Origin: Ancylobacter dichloromethanicus
GTDB taxonomy: Bacteria > Pseudomonadota > Alphaproteobacteria > Rhizobiales > Xanthobacteraceae
Assembly: GCF_018390645.1 (NCBI RefSeq)
Contig: NZ_JAHBGC010000046.1
Location: forward strand, 95,102 to 159,101
Reading direction: 5' to 3'
DNA: 64,000 nt
The translations under genes and the position numbers were made by a program. Positions 10,233 to 18,540 of this stretch are shown here, piece after piece; position 1 is the stretch's first letter; each line of letters begins with the position of its first letter. Under the pieces are notes generated by a model, which was given only the letters and a program-made list of their open reading frames with translations, ran no database searches and was not told the origin of the DNA.

Positions 10233-10997
10233 ATGGCTCTGCTCGATATCGAAAACCTCCACGCCAAGATCGACGGCGAACACGGCAAGGAAATCCTCAA
10301 GGGCCTCTCGCTGAAGGTGAATCCCGGCGAGGTGCACGCCATCATGGGGCCGAACGGCTCCGGCAAGTCGACGCTCTCCTACATCCTCGCCGGCAAGGAG
10401 GATTATGAGGTCACCGACGGCACCGTCACGCTGGAAGGCGAGGACCTGCTGGAGATGGAAATCGACGAGCGCGCCGCCAAGGGCGTGTTCCTCGCCTTCC
10501 AGTATCCGGTGGAAGTGCCCGGCGTCGCCACCATGACCTTCCTGCGCGCGGCGCTGAACGCCCAGCGCAAGAAGCGCGGCGAGGCGGAAATCTCCACCCC
10601 GGACTTCCTGCGGCTGGTGCGGGAGAAGGCCGGCCATCTCGGCATCAACCAGGACATGCTGAAGCGCGGCGTCAATGTCGGCTTCTCCGGCGGCGAGAAG
10701 AAGCGCGCCGAGATCCTGCAGATGGCGGTGCTGGAGCCCAAGCTCTGCGTGCTCGACGAGACCGATTCCGGCCTCGACATCGACGCGCTGAAAGTGGTCT
10801 CGGAAGGCGTCAACGCGCTGCGCTCGCCCGACCGGGCGATGATCGTCATCACCCATTACCAGCGCCTTTTGAACCACATTGTCCCCGATTTCGTGCACGT
10901 CATGAACCAGGGCCGCATCGTCCGCTCCGGCGGCAAGGAACTGGCGCTGGAGCTGGAAGCCAATGGCTATGCCGAGTACCAGCAGGACGCGGCGTGA
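10233..10997 (+). CDS. sufC: Fe-S cluster assembly ATPase SufC
   Basis: Cytosolic ABC-type ATPase that binds SufB and SufD and powers scaffold rearrangement. The protein is 254 aa. Walker A is GPNGSGKST with K45, the Q-loop is LAFQYPVEVPGV, the signature motif is NVGFSGGEKKR, and Walker B with the catalytic region is LCVLDETDSGLDID, the SufC-specific variant. There are no membrane segments. sufD starts 10 bases after the stop. The start ATG at 10233 has only a weak AAGACA-like upstream region, so translation may depend on structure in the preceding repeat. Confidence 0.97.
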   Translation: MALLDIENLHAKIDGEHGKEILKGLSLKVNPGEVHAIMGPNGSGKSTLSYILAGKEDYEVTDGTVTLEGEDLLEMEIDERAAKGVFLAFQYPVEVPGVATMTFLRAALNAQRKKRGEAEISTPDFLRLVREKAGHLGINQDMLKRGVNVGFSGGEKKRAEILQMAVLEPKLCVLDETDSGLDIDALKVVSEGVNALRSPDRAMIVITHYQRLLNHIVPDFVHVMNQGRIVRSGGKELALELEANGYAEYQQDAA

Positions 10998-11007
10998 GGT
11001 GGCAGAG

Positions 11008-12321
11008 ATGAACGCTGACATCCGTCCGATCCGTACGCCGGCCGAACAGGCGATCCTCGCCTCGCTCGGCACCGTGCCGGAAGGCGGCGACCGGCTGGCC
11101 GATCTGCGCCGCGCCGCCGCCCGCTCCTTCGAGGAAAACGGCCTGCCGCACCGGCGGGTCGAGGAATGGAAATACACCGACCTGCGCGCGCTGATGCGCG
11201 AGGCCGTGCCGGTCGCCGGCACCGCTGCCGTCGCCGAGGCGGAGGCCCGTGCCCGCCTGCTGCGCGGTGTCGAGGCCCGCCGCATCGTCATTGCCAACGG
11301 CGCGGTGGTGCCGGAACTGTCCGACCTCGCCGACCTTGAGCAAGGGCTCGTCGTCACCACGTTTTCCGCCGCCGTCGCGGCGGGGGACGAGGCGCTCAGC
11401 CGCCTCGGCGGCATCGTGCCCAGCCGCTACGACGCCTCGCTGGCGCTGAACACGGCGCTGGCAAAGGACGGCGTGGTCATCACCGTGGCCCCGGGCGCCA
11501 GGATCGAGCGGCCGGTGCATGTGGCCCATGTCTTCGCCGGCGCGAGCGCGGCGGCGATGTACACCCGCTCGCTGGTCGTCGTCGGGGCGGGCGCGGCTCT
11601 CACCTATGCCGAGAGCTTCGAGGGGCCGGACGGCCTCGCCTATCAGGCCAATGCCGCCACCGAATTCGTGGTCGGCGACGAGGCGCATCTCGATGTGGTG
11701 CGGCTGCAGGAGGACGGCGCTTCGGCCTTCCACCTCGCCACCCTGCTGTTCGATGTGGGGCGCGATTCGCAGGTCCACACCTTCACCTTCTCGCTCGGGG
11801 CTTCCGTGGCGCGCACCTCGCTCTACGCCACGCTGTCGGGCGCGGACAGCCATGTCGGCTTCAACGGCGCCTCGCTGCTGAAGGGGCGTCAGCACGCCGA
11901 CACGACGCTCTATGTCGACCATCAGGTGCCGGGCTGCGAAAGCCGCGAACTGTTCAAGCACGTGCTGGACGATGCCTCGCGCGGCGTGTTCCAGGGCAAG
12001 ATCGTCGTCCGCCAGGCGGCGCAGAAGACCGACGGGCGGATGATGAGCCGCGCGCTGGTGCTTGGCGACGAGGCGGAGATGGACAACAAGCCGGAGCTGG
12101 AGATCTTCGCCGACGACGTGCAGTGCGGCCATGGTGCCACTTGCGGGGCGATCGACGACGAGCTTCTGTTTTACCTGCGCGCCCGCGGCATTCCGATGAA
12201 GGAGGCGCAGAGCCTTCTGGTGCAGGCCTTTGTCGGCGAGGCGATCGAGACCGTCGAGCATGAGGGGCTGCGCGAGGCGCTGATCGAGCGGGCGGAGAGC
12301 TGGCTCGCGGCGCGGGCGTGA
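11008..12321 (+). CDS. sufD: Fe-S cluster assembly protein SufD
   Basis: Partner of SufB in the SufBC2D scaffold. The protein is 437 aa. The N-terminal half has LPHRRVEEWKYTDLRAL (residues ~45-62), the standard SufD signature, and the C-terminal half is the shared SufB/D beta-helix core, ending with KPELEIFADDVQCGHGATCGAIDDELLFYLRARG. The ATG at 11008 follows a GGTGGCAGAG segment and leaves 10 bases after sufC; an upstream in-frame ATG at 10963 lies inside sufC and is rejected. The gap to sufS (180 bp) contains an inverted repeat pair. Confidence 0.96.
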   Translation: MNADIRPIRTPAEQAILASLGTVPEGGDRLADLRRAAARSFEENGLPHRRVEEWKYTDLRALMREAVPVAGTAAVAEAEARARLLRGVEARRIVIANGAVVPELSDLADLEQGLVVTTFSAAVAAGDEALSRLGGIVPSRYDASLALNTALAKDGVVITVAPGARIERPVHVAHVFAGASAAAMYTRSLVVVGAGAALTYAESFEGPDGLAYQANAATEFVVGDEAHLDVVRLQEDGASAFHLATLLFDVGRDSQVHTFTFSLGASVARTSLYATLSGADSHVGFNGASLLKGRQHADTTLYVDHQVPGCESRELFKHVLDDASRGVFQGKIVVRQAAQKTDGRMMSRALVLGDEAEMDNKPELEIFADDVQCGHGATCGAIDDELLFYLRARGIPMKEAQSLLVQAFVGEAIETVEHEGLREALIERAESWLAARA

Positions 12322-12340
12322 GGCGCGGCTGCGACCCGAG

Positions 12341-12466
12341 ATCCTTCGAGGCCCGGGCCGTGGCCCGGGCACCTCAGGATGACGGTGTTCTCCAAGATGG
12401 GTCGATGACGCTGCCTCGATGTGCGACGTCATCCTGAGGTGAGAGCGCAGCGAGCCTCGAAGGATG
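12341..12466. repeat. Inverted intergenic repeat pair between sufD and sufS
   Basis: One unit (12341-12383) runs from ATCCTTCGAGGC to CACCTCAGGATGAC. A second copy (12428-12466) is in the opposite orientation, from GTCATCCTGAGGTG to CCTCGAAGGATG. The first has its own GCCCGGGCC-type internal palindrome. This sequence family (CATCCTTCGAGGC...CACCTCAGGATG) is a very common intergenic repeat in Hyphomicrobiales. The two copies can pair with each other across a 44-base spacer in the suf transcript. Confidence 0.75.
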
Positions 12467-12501
12467 CTCGTCTCCCGCACCGAGAAAATGAAGGTCGAGC
12501 C

Positions 12502-13761
12502 ATGACCACCAGCCTTCCCACCCTCCACCCCGCCGTCGCCAATGGCGGCTACGACGTCGCTCGCGTGCGGCAGGATTTTCCGATCCTGTCGAAGACCGTT
12601 TACGGCAAGCCGCTGGTCTATCTCGACAACGCCGCCTCGGCGCAGAAGCCGGTGCAGGTGCTGGACCGCATGCGCTTCGCCTATGAGAACGAATATTCCA
12701 ACGTCCATCGCGGCCTGCACTTCCTCGCCAATGCGATGACCGATGCCTATGAGCAGGCCCGCGAGCGCTGCCGCGCCTTCCTCAACGCCCCGACGCTGGA
12801 AGAGGTGATCTTCACCCGCTCGGTGACCGGGGCGATCAACCTCGTCGCCTCCTCGCTCGGCCAGTCGATCAACGAGGGCGACGAGATCGTGCTCTCGATC
12901 ATGGAGCACCACTCCAACATCGTGCCGTGGAACTATCTGCGCGAGCGCAAGGGCGCGGTGATCAAGTGGGCGCCGGTGACCGAGGACGGGGCGTTCGACC
13001 TCGACGCCTTCAAGGCGCTGCTGACCGAGCGCACGAAGATCGTCGCCATCACCCACATGTCCAACGTGCTGGGCACGGTGACGCCGATCAAGGAGATCGC
13101 CCGCCTCGCCCATGAGGTCGGCGCGCTGGTGGTGGTGGACGGCGCGCAGGCCGCCGTGCACATGCCGGTGGACGTGGTCGACCTCGACGTCGACTTCTAC
13201 GCCGTCACCGGCCACAAGCTCTACGGCCCGACCGGCATCGGCGTGCTCTATGGCAGGCGGGCGCTTTTGGAGACGATGCCGCCCTATGAGGGCGGCGGCG
13301 AGATGATCCGCACCGTCACGCAGGACGGCGTCACCTATGGCGAGCCGCCGCACCGCTTCGAGGCCGGCACCCCGCCGATCGTGCAGGCGGTCGGGCTCGG
13401 CGAGGCGCTGGTCTACATGGAGAGCCTCGGCCGCGCGCGCATCGCGGCGCATGAGGCCGCGCTCGGCGCCTATGCGCGCGAGCGGCTGTCGCAGATCAAC
13501 TCGATCCAGATCTATGGCGACGCGCCGGGCAAGGGCGCCATCTTCGCCTTCGACGTGAAGGGCGCCCATCCCCACGACATCGCTACCGTCATCGACCGCG
13601 CCGGCATCGCCGTGCGCGCCGGCACCCATTGCGCGATGCCGCTTCTGGGGCGATATGGTGTGAATGCGACGTGCCGGGCGTCGTTCGCGCTCTACAACAC
13701 GCATGAGGAAGTCGACGCCCTCGCCGACGCCCTCATCAAGGCTCAGGATCTGTTCGCATGA
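12502..13761 (+). CDS. sufS: Cysteine desulfurase SufS
   Basis: PLP-dependent group II cysteine desulfurase that feeds persulfide to the SUF scaffold. The protein is 419 aa. Motifs are YLDNAASAQKP (residues ~40-50), the PLP lysine K239 in VTGHKLYGPTG, and the catalytic C377 in AGTHCAMPLLGRYG, on the short loop of the SufS type. The ATG at 12502 is chosen over in-frame 12421, which starts inside the repeat. The stop overlaps the sufT start by 4 bases (ATGA), which suggests translational coupling. Neither sufE nor sufU is visible in this operon, so the sulfur-transfer partner would have to lie elsewhere. Confidence 0.96.
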   Translation: MTTSLPTLHPAVANGGYDVARVRQDFPILSKTVYGKPLVYLDNAASAQKPVQVLDRMRFAYENEYSNVHRGLHFLANAMTDAYEQARERCRAFLNAPTLEEVIFTRSVTGAINLVASSLGQSINEGDEIVLSIMEHHSNIVPWNYLRERKGAVIKWAPVTEDGAFDLDAFKALLTERTKIVAITHMSNVLGTVTPIKEIARLAHEVGALVVVDGAQAAVHMPVDVVDLDVDFYAVTGHKLYGPTGIGVLYGRRALLETMPPYEGGGEMIRTVTQDGVTYGEPPHRFEAGTPPIVQAVGLGEALVYMESLGRARIAAHEAALGAYARERLSQINSIQIYGDAPGKGAIFAFDVKGAHPHDIATVIDRAGIAVRAGTHCAMPLLGRYGVNATCRASFALYNTHEEVDALADALIKAQDLFA

Positions 13762-14132
13762 GCGAAACCCAGACATCTGCCAACCCGAACGCCCCGGCGA
13801 TCCAGTCCGGCATTCCGGAGGAAGAACTGGAGCGCCTGACCGACGACATCGTCGCGGCGTTGAAGTCGGTCTACGACCCGGAGATCCCGGTCGACATCTA
13901 CGAGCTCGGACTGATCTACAAGGTCGACATCGCCGACGACCGGCAGGTGGCGGTCGAGATGACGCTGACCACGCCGAACTGCCCTTCCGCCGCCGAGCTT
14001 CCCGGCATGGTGGAAGGCGCGGTGGCCGGCGTCGGCGGCGTGTCGGGCGTGACCGTCAACCTCACCTTCGATCCGCCCTGGGATCAGGGCCGCATGTCCG
14101 AGGAAGCGCGGCTGTCGCTCAATCTGTGGTGA
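13758..14132 (+). CDS. sufT: SUF system maturation protein SufT (MIP18/DUF59 family)
   Basis: Small Fe-S maturation factor of 124 aa. Residues ~22-124 are a MIP18/DUF59 domain with DDIVAALKSVYDPEIPVDIYELGLIYKV, the DPEIP signature, TLTTPNCPSAAELPGMV containing the conserved cysteine, and FDPPWDQGRMSEEARLSL. The family helps deliver clusters to client proteins in the cytosol. The ATG overlaps the sufS stop, and its own stop overlaps a GTG for the next gene, so three genes are tightly coupled. Confidence 0.93.
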   Translation: MSETQTSANPNAPAIQSGIPEEELERLTDDIVAALKSVYDPEIPVDIYELGLIYKVDIADDRQVAVEMTLTTPNCPSAAELPGMVEGAVAGVGGVSGVTVNLTFDPPWDQGRMSEEARLSLNLW

Positions 14133-14560
14133 GTGAAACGCCTGCCGCGCCGCCGCTCTCCGGCGTTCTGGAGACGGGGCTCTATGTCGACGACCTCGCC
14201 CGCGCACGCGATTTCTATGAGCGCGTGCTGGGCCTGGCGCCCTTGATCGCGGATGAGCGCTTCTGCGCCTACAATGCGGGTCCGGGCAGCGTGCTGCTGC
14301 TGTTTCTTCGCGGTGCGACGCTGGAGCCGGTGGCGATGGCGGGGGGCACCATTCCTCCGCATGATGGCCATGGCCCGCTGCACTACGCGCTGGCGATCCC
14401 CGCGAACGCGCTGGCCCGTTGGGAGCAGCATCTGGCGGCGCATGGGGTGAAGCTGGAGAGCCGGGTCGACTGGGCCGGCGGCGGCGTCAGCCTGTATTTC
14501 CGCGACCCCGACGCCCATCTGGTGGAACTGGCGACGCCCGGGCTGTGGCCGAATTATTGA
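14129..14560 (+). CDS. VOC-family (glyoxalase/bleomycin-resistance fold) protein
   Basis: A 143-aa protein with the vicinal oxygen chelate fold: LETGLYVDDLARARDFYERVLGL at the start (first beta-alpha-beta unit), then HDGHGPLHYALAIP and LYFRDPDAHLVELATPGLW at the end. Candidate metal ligands are the histidines in GPLHYALAI and the glutamate in HLVELATP. The substrate is unknown. The start is taken as GTG 14129, which overlaps the sufT stop (GTGA); upstream in-frame codons lie inside sufT. Its place between sufT and sufA argues for co-expression with the Fe-S machinery but does not show a role in it. Confidence 0.85.
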   Translation: MSETPAAPPLSGVLETGLYVDDLARARDFYERVLGLAPLIADERFCAYNAGPGSVLLLFLRGATLEPVAMAGGTIPPHDGHGPLHYALAIPANALARWEQHLAAHGVKLESRVDWAGGGVSLYFRDPDAHLVELATPGLWPNY

Positions 14561-14686
14561 GGCCGGTGGCGGGACCGTGAGCGATCCCGGCTCACGCTTC
14601 ACCCTTGCCTGCGCGCCGTGCATCCCCCATCTTAAGGCTACCGATCCGCCGGCCTTGAACCGGCGCCGATTAGGAGACAGCGAGAA

Positions 14687-15073
14687 ATGACCCAGTCCCG
14701 CCCCCGCCCCCAGGTGATGACCCTGACCGACGCCGCCGCCGAGCGCGTGCGACAGGTGATCGCGCGTTCGGAAAAGCCGGTGGCCGGCCTGCGTATCGGC
14801 GTGAAGAACGGCGGCTGCGCGGGCATGGAATACACGATGGAGTTCGCCGAAGAGGCGGGCAAGTTCGACGAGGTGGTCGAGGACAAGGGCGTGAAGGTGC
14901 TGATCGACCCCAAGGCGATCCTGTACCTGCTCGGCACGCAGATGGATTTCAAGGCCGACAAGTTCGCCGCCCAGTTCGTGTTCAACAACCCGAACCAGAC
15001 CTCGGCCTGCGGCTGCGGCGAATCCGTCGCCATCACCCCGGTGCGGCCGGAGACCGCCGACGCCGGCGCCTGA
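14687..15073 (+). CDS. sufA: A-type Fe-S carrier protein SufA/IscA
   Basis: A-type carrier that receives clusters from the SUF scaffold and passes them to apoproteins. The protein is 128 aa with the HesB/IscA fold. The three conserved cysteines are C44 in NGGCAGMEY and C108 and C110 in ACGCGES, the invariant cluster ligands. The ATG at 14687 follows a TAGGAGACAG ribosome site. A 126-bp gap separates it from the VOC gene, so an internal promoter is possible. A TfoX-like gene follows 9 bases after the stop. Confidence 0.94.
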   Translation: MTQSRPRPQVMTLTDAAAERVRQVIARSEKPVAGLRIGVKNGGCAGMEYTMEFAEEAGKFDEVVEDKGVKVLIDPKAILYLLGTQMDFKADKFAAQFVFNNPNQTSACGCGESVAITPVRPETADAGA

Positions 15074-15082
15074 CGCCCGGCG

Positions 15083-15439
15083 ATGGGTGAGGCGGCGCTC
15101 GCTGACATCTTCGCCGCCTTCGGGCCGCTCCGCTGCCGGCGGCTGTTCGGCGGGCTGGGCCTGTATGCCGACGGCGTGATGTTCGGCCTCTTCATCGACG
15201 GGCGCATCTTCCTGAAGACCGATGCCGATTTCGCCAGTGACCTCGCGGCCGCCGGGGCGGAGCCGTTCGTCTATGAGCGCAAGGACGGCAGGCGGATCAC
15301 CATCGCCTATTGGTCGCTGCCGGAGCCGGCGCTCGATGACACCGAGGTGGCGGCGGGGCTTGCCCGGCGGGCGCTCGCCATTGCCCGCGCCGCATCCGCC
15401 GGAAGGCCACGCCGGCAGCGTCCGCCACGCTCGCGCTGA
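15083..15439 (+). CDS. TfoX N-terminal domain protein
   Basis: A 118-aa protein whose residues 1-~95 match the TfoX/Sxy N-terminal domain: MGEAALADIFAAFGPLRCRRLFGGLGLY, the GLFIDGRIFLK strand, and SLPEPALDDTE near residue 80. The C-terminal tail is basic (GRPRRQRPPRSR). TfoX is a competence regulator in gammaproteobacteria; in alphaproteobacteria these single-domain forms have no settled function, and no competence role is claimed. It starts 9 bases after sufA and is probably co-transcribed. It converges on the RNA-helicase gene with 119 bp between that holds no clear terminator. Confidence 0.82.
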   Translation: MGEAALADIFAAFGPLRCRRLFGGLGLYADGVMFGLFIDGRIFLKTDADFASDLAAAGAEPFVYERKDGRRITIAYWSLPEPALDDTEVAAGLARRALAIARAASAGRPRRQRPPRSR

Positions 15440-15558
15440 CACAAGGTCAGCTTCGGAGCCGGACGCCGGATGTGCCGGACAGGCTTCGGCGAACCGCACC
15501 GATCGCGACAGGCCCGGCGACCCGGACGGGCCGACCGCGGCCTCTCGGGGCGCGCCGT

Positions 15559-17181
15559 TCAGCCGGCCTTGATCTTCACCGGGCGCAGCAGGAAGGCCGG
15601 CAGGTGCGAGGTGTCCGCCGGCTCGTCCATCGGGGCGCGATCAGGGCGGCGATGGGTGAGCGGGGTAACCGGGGCGCGGGCGGGAGCCGGCGCGGTCTTC
15701 TCGCGGCTGCGCTCGCGCGGGGCGGCAGGGATAGCCGGAGCGGCGGCGGCCGGAGCGGCCTCCGTGTCCTTTGCCCGTCCACGACGACGCGCCGGCTTGG
15801 CGGCCGCCGTCCGGTTTTCCGTGGCGGTTTCCGAGCCGACATCGACCGGGGCGGCGGCAACGAGTTCCTCGCCAGTCGAGACGGGCTTGTCCTCGCCACT
15901 GCGACGGCGCGCCGGACGGGCGCCACGGCTCTCGCCGGCATCTTCTCGGGCGGGGCTGCGGCTGCCGCGGCCCTTTTCGCGCGGGGGCTTCTCGCCGCGC
16001 GAGGGCTTCTCGCGGGTGGGCCGCGTGCGCGGGTCGGCAGCCGGCACGCTGTCGAGGCCCGAGCCGTCCTTCCAGTCGATCGGGCGGCCGATCAGCTTCT
16101 CGATCGCCGCCAGCGACTTGACCTCGCCCGCCGTCACGATGGTGAAGGCGGCGCCGGCCCGGCCGGCCCGGCCGGTGCGGCCGATGCGGTGGACATAGTC
16201 CTCCGCATGGTGCGGGGTGTCGTAGTTGAAGACGTGGCTCACGGCGGGAATGTCGAGGCCGCGGGCGGCGACGTCGGACGCCACCAGCAGGGTGGCCTCG
16301 CCGGTGCGGAACTGGTCGAGCGCCTGCATGCGCGAGCGCTGGTCCATGTCGCCATGCAGGCACACCGCCTTGTAGCCGTGGCGCAGCAGCGACTTGTGCA
16401 CCACCGCGACTTCGCTCTTGCGGTTGCAGAAGATGATGCCGTTCTGCAGCGCCTCGGCATTGTCGATCAGGCCGCGCAGCGTCTCGCGCTTGGCGAAGTC
16501 TTCCTTGGCGGAGGGGACCAGCAACTGGGTGATGGTCGAGGCGGTGGAGGAGGGCCGCGAGGCCTCGATCTGCACCGGGTTCGACAGGAACTGCGAGACG
16601 AGGCGCTGGATTTCCGGCGGCATGGTCGCGGAGAAGAACAGCGTCTGGCGGGTGAAAGGCACCAGCTTGCAGACCCGCTCGATGTCCGGGATGAAGCCCA
16701 TGTCCAGCATCCGGTCGGCCTCGTCGATGACGAGGATCTCGATGCCGGAGAGCAGCAGGCGGCCACGCTCGACATGGTCGAGCAGCCGGCCCGGCGTGGC
16801 GATGAGGATGTCCACGCCGCGCAGCAGCTTGGCGTCCTGGTCGCCGAAGGAGACGCCGCCGATCAGCAGGGCGACGTTGAGCTTGTGGTTCTTGCCGTAG
16901 CGCGTGAAGTTCTCCTCGACCTGCGCGGCGAGTTCGCGCGTGGGTTCGAGGATGAGGGTGCGCGGCATGCGGGCACGGGCGCGGCCCTGCTCCAGCAGCG
17001 TCAGCATCGGCAGGGTGAAGGCGGCGGTCTTGCCGGTGCCCGTCTGGGCGAGCCCCAGCACATCGCGGCGCGCGAGAATGTGCGGGATGGCCTGCGCCTG
17101 GATCGGCGTCGGCTCGGTGTAGCCCGTATCGGCAACGGCCGCGAGCACCTTGTCGCTCAGGCCCAGTTCGTTAAAAGGCAT
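15559..17181 (-). CDS. DEAD-box ATP-dependent RNA helicase, RhlE-like
   Basis: Cytosolic RNA helicase, 540 aa, probably acting in RNA turnover, ribosome assembly or cold adaptation. The Q-motif region is FNELGLSDKVLAAV with PTPIQAQAIP; motif I is AQTGTGKTA, Ia is EPTRELAAQ, II is VIDEADRMLDMGF, III is FFSATMP, and VI is HRIGRTGRAGRAG. The helicase core ends near residue 375. A tail of ~165 residues rich in Arg, Lys, Pro and Ala follows, which is low complexity and likely disordered RNA-binding sequence. The ATG at 17181 gives the standard MPFNELGLS start; a longer open frame to 18294 overlaps two real genes and is rejected. Confidence 0.92.
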   Translation of the reverse strand: MPFNELGLSDKVLAAVADTGYTEPTPIQAQAIPHILARRDVLGLAQTGTGKTAAFTLPMLTLLEQGRARARMPRTLILEPTRELAAQVEENFTRYGKNHKLNVALLIGGVSFGDQDAKLLRGVDILIATPGRLLDHVERGRLLLSGIEILVIDEADRMLDMGFIPDIERVCKLVPFTRQTLFFSATMPPEIQRLVSQFLSNPVQIEASRPSSTASTITQLLVPSAKEDFAKRETLRGLIDNAEALQNGIIFCNRKSEVAVVHKSLLRHGYKAVCLHGDMDQRSRMQALDQFRTGEATLLVASDVAARGLDIPAVSHVFNYDTPHHAEDYVHRIGRTGRAGRAGAAFTIVTAGEVKSLAAIEKLIGRPIDWKDGSGLDSVPAADPRTRPTREKPSRGEKPPREKGRGSRSPAREDAGESRGARPARRRSGEDKPVSTGEELVAAAPVDVGSETATENRTAAAKPARRRGRAKDTEAAPAAAAPAIPAAPRERSREKTAPAPARAPVTPLTHRRPDRAPMDEPADTSHLPAFLLRPVKIKAG

Positions 17182-17400
17182 CTGGATCAATTCTGCGGCT
17201 GCGCACCGCACACCGGCTCCCCGAGCCGTAACCGGGGATGGTTGCATCGTCGTCGCGCGGAGCGCATCAGTCGGATATGGTATGACGACGCGTTGCACCA
17301 TAGGCATAACGCTCGGAAAGTCAACGGATTTGGCCGCTGTCAAGGGCCTTTCGGCACGTTCCGGCCCGATGTCGCGCGATCGGGGAGGGTGAATCCGACA

Positions 17401-17877
17401 ATGAGCCGTGCATTTGTGAAGGAAGACAGCGGCGCGGACACGCTGCCCGAGCGCCCGGTCAGTGCCAGCCGGAACCTCGTGACCCGCCGCGGCCTTGCCC
17501 TGATCGATGCCGAACTGGCGCGCCAGCGCGAGGCGCTGGCGGCGGCCGGGGCTGGCGGCGACCGGGACGCCGTGGCGGCGGCGTCGCGCGAACTGCGCTA
17601 CTGGTCGGCCCGCCGCTCCAATGCCGAGCCGGTCGACCCGCCGCCGGCCGGGGAGGCCATCACCTTCGGCATGGCGGTGACGCTGGAAGACCCGAAGGGT
17701 GGGCGGCGCACCTTCCGCATCGTCGGCGAGGACGAGGCCGACCCGGCACAGGGGCGCATCGGCTGGGTCTCGCCCGTCGCCCGCGGGCTGACCGGCAAAT
17801 GGATCGGCGACGAGGTCGTCCTGCCGGCGGGGGCGATGGAGATCGTTGCCGTCGATCCGCGCCCCGAAGAGGCGTGA
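17401..17877 (+). CDS. GreA/GreB-family transcription elongation factor
   Basis: A 158-aa protein of the GreA/B family. Residues ~20-80 form a coiled-coil (VTRRGLALIDAELARQREALAAA), the part that enters the RNA polymerase secondary channel. Residues ~85-155 are the FKBP-like C-terminal domain, ending GKWIGDEVVLPAGAMEIVAVD, which matches the GKxxGDxV signature. The N-terminal MSRAFVKEDSG is the usual alphaproteobacterial form of this subgroup, distinct from canonical GreA. The ATG at 17401 has GGGAGGGTG upstream. The gene is divergent from the helicase; a LysE-type exporter starts 3 bases after its stop. Confidence 0.88.
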   Translation: MSRAFVKEDSGADTLPERPVSASRNLVTRRGLALIDAELARQREALAAAGAGGDRDAVAAASRELRYWSARRSNAEPVDPPPAGEAITFGMAVTLEDPKGGRRTFRIVGEDEADPAQGRIGWVSPVARGLTGKWIGDEVVLPAGAMEIVAVDPRPEEA

Positions 17878-17880
17878 GCC

Positions 17881-18516
17881 GTGCTGATTTCCGCGGAAAC
17901 CCTGCTCATTTTCGTGCCGGCCGCGCTGGCGCTGAATCTCACCCCCGGCAATGACATGCTGTTCTGCCTCGGCCAGGGGATGCGCTCGGGTCCGCGCGCC
18001 GGCATTGCGGCGAGCCTCGGCATCGCCTCCGGGGTGTTGCTGCACAGCTGCGCCGCGGCCGTGGGGCTGGCGGCGCTGCTGGCCGCCCATCCGGCCGCCT
18101 TCGAGGTGCTGCGCTGGGCTGGCGTCGCCTATCTCGTCACTCTCGCGGTGCAGGCGCTGCGCGGCTCCGGCGGTCTGGCGGCGGCGCAGGCCGCGCCGAT
18201 GCGGGCCTCGGCGGGAAAGGCGTGGCGGGCGGCGGTGCTGGTGAGCCTGCTCAACCCGAAAGTGGCCGTGTTCGTGCTGGCCTTCCTGCCGCAATTCGTC
18301 GACCCATCGCGCGGCAGCGCGTTCGCCCAGTTCATGGTGCTGGGCCTTATCCTCAACTTCGGCGGTACGCTGGTGAACGCTTTGGTGGGCGCCTTTGCCG
18401 GCGGGATCGGCCGCTGGCTGGGCCGCCGGCCCAGCCTTTCCCGGCTGGCGGAGAAACTCACCGGCCTGCTCTTGCTCGGGATCGCGGCCCGTATCGCCTT
18501 GGAGCGGCGGGGTTGA
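17881..18516 (+). CDS. LysE/RhtB-family amino acid exporter
   Basis: A 211-aa inner-membrane protein with about six hydrophobic segments. The N-terminal NLTPGNDMLFCLGQG motif (residues ~19-33) and the SLLNPKVAVFVLAFLPQFVD motif near residue 125 are diagnostic of the LysE/RhtB family, which exports amino acids or derivatives by proton antiport. The substrate is unknown. The start is GTG 17881, only 3 bases after the GreA/B-like stop, so the two are probably one transcript. It converges on parE with 24 bp between the stops. Confidence 0.9.
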   Translation: MLISAETLLIFVPAALALNLTPGNDMLFCLGQGMRSGPRAGIAASLGIASGVLLHSCAAAVGLAALLAAHPAAFEVLRWAGVAYLVTLAVQALRGSGGLAAAQAAPMRASAGKAWRAAVLVSLLNPKVAVFVLAFLPQFVDPSRGSAFAQFMVLGLILNFGGTLVNALVGAFAGGIGRWLGRRPSLSRLAEKLTGLLLLGIAARIALERRG

Positions 18517-18540
18517 CCGGGCGAGCGGGCGGCGTCGGGC

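Noticed and set aside
10900..13776. 958-codon antisense frame opposite sufD and sufS
   Set aside because: Spans two certain genes and two repeats; His/Arg/Asp-rich filler without domains.
17182..18294. N-terminal extension of the helicase frame
   Set aside because: It would overlap the GreA/B-like and LysE genes, and the family N-terminus begins at 17181.
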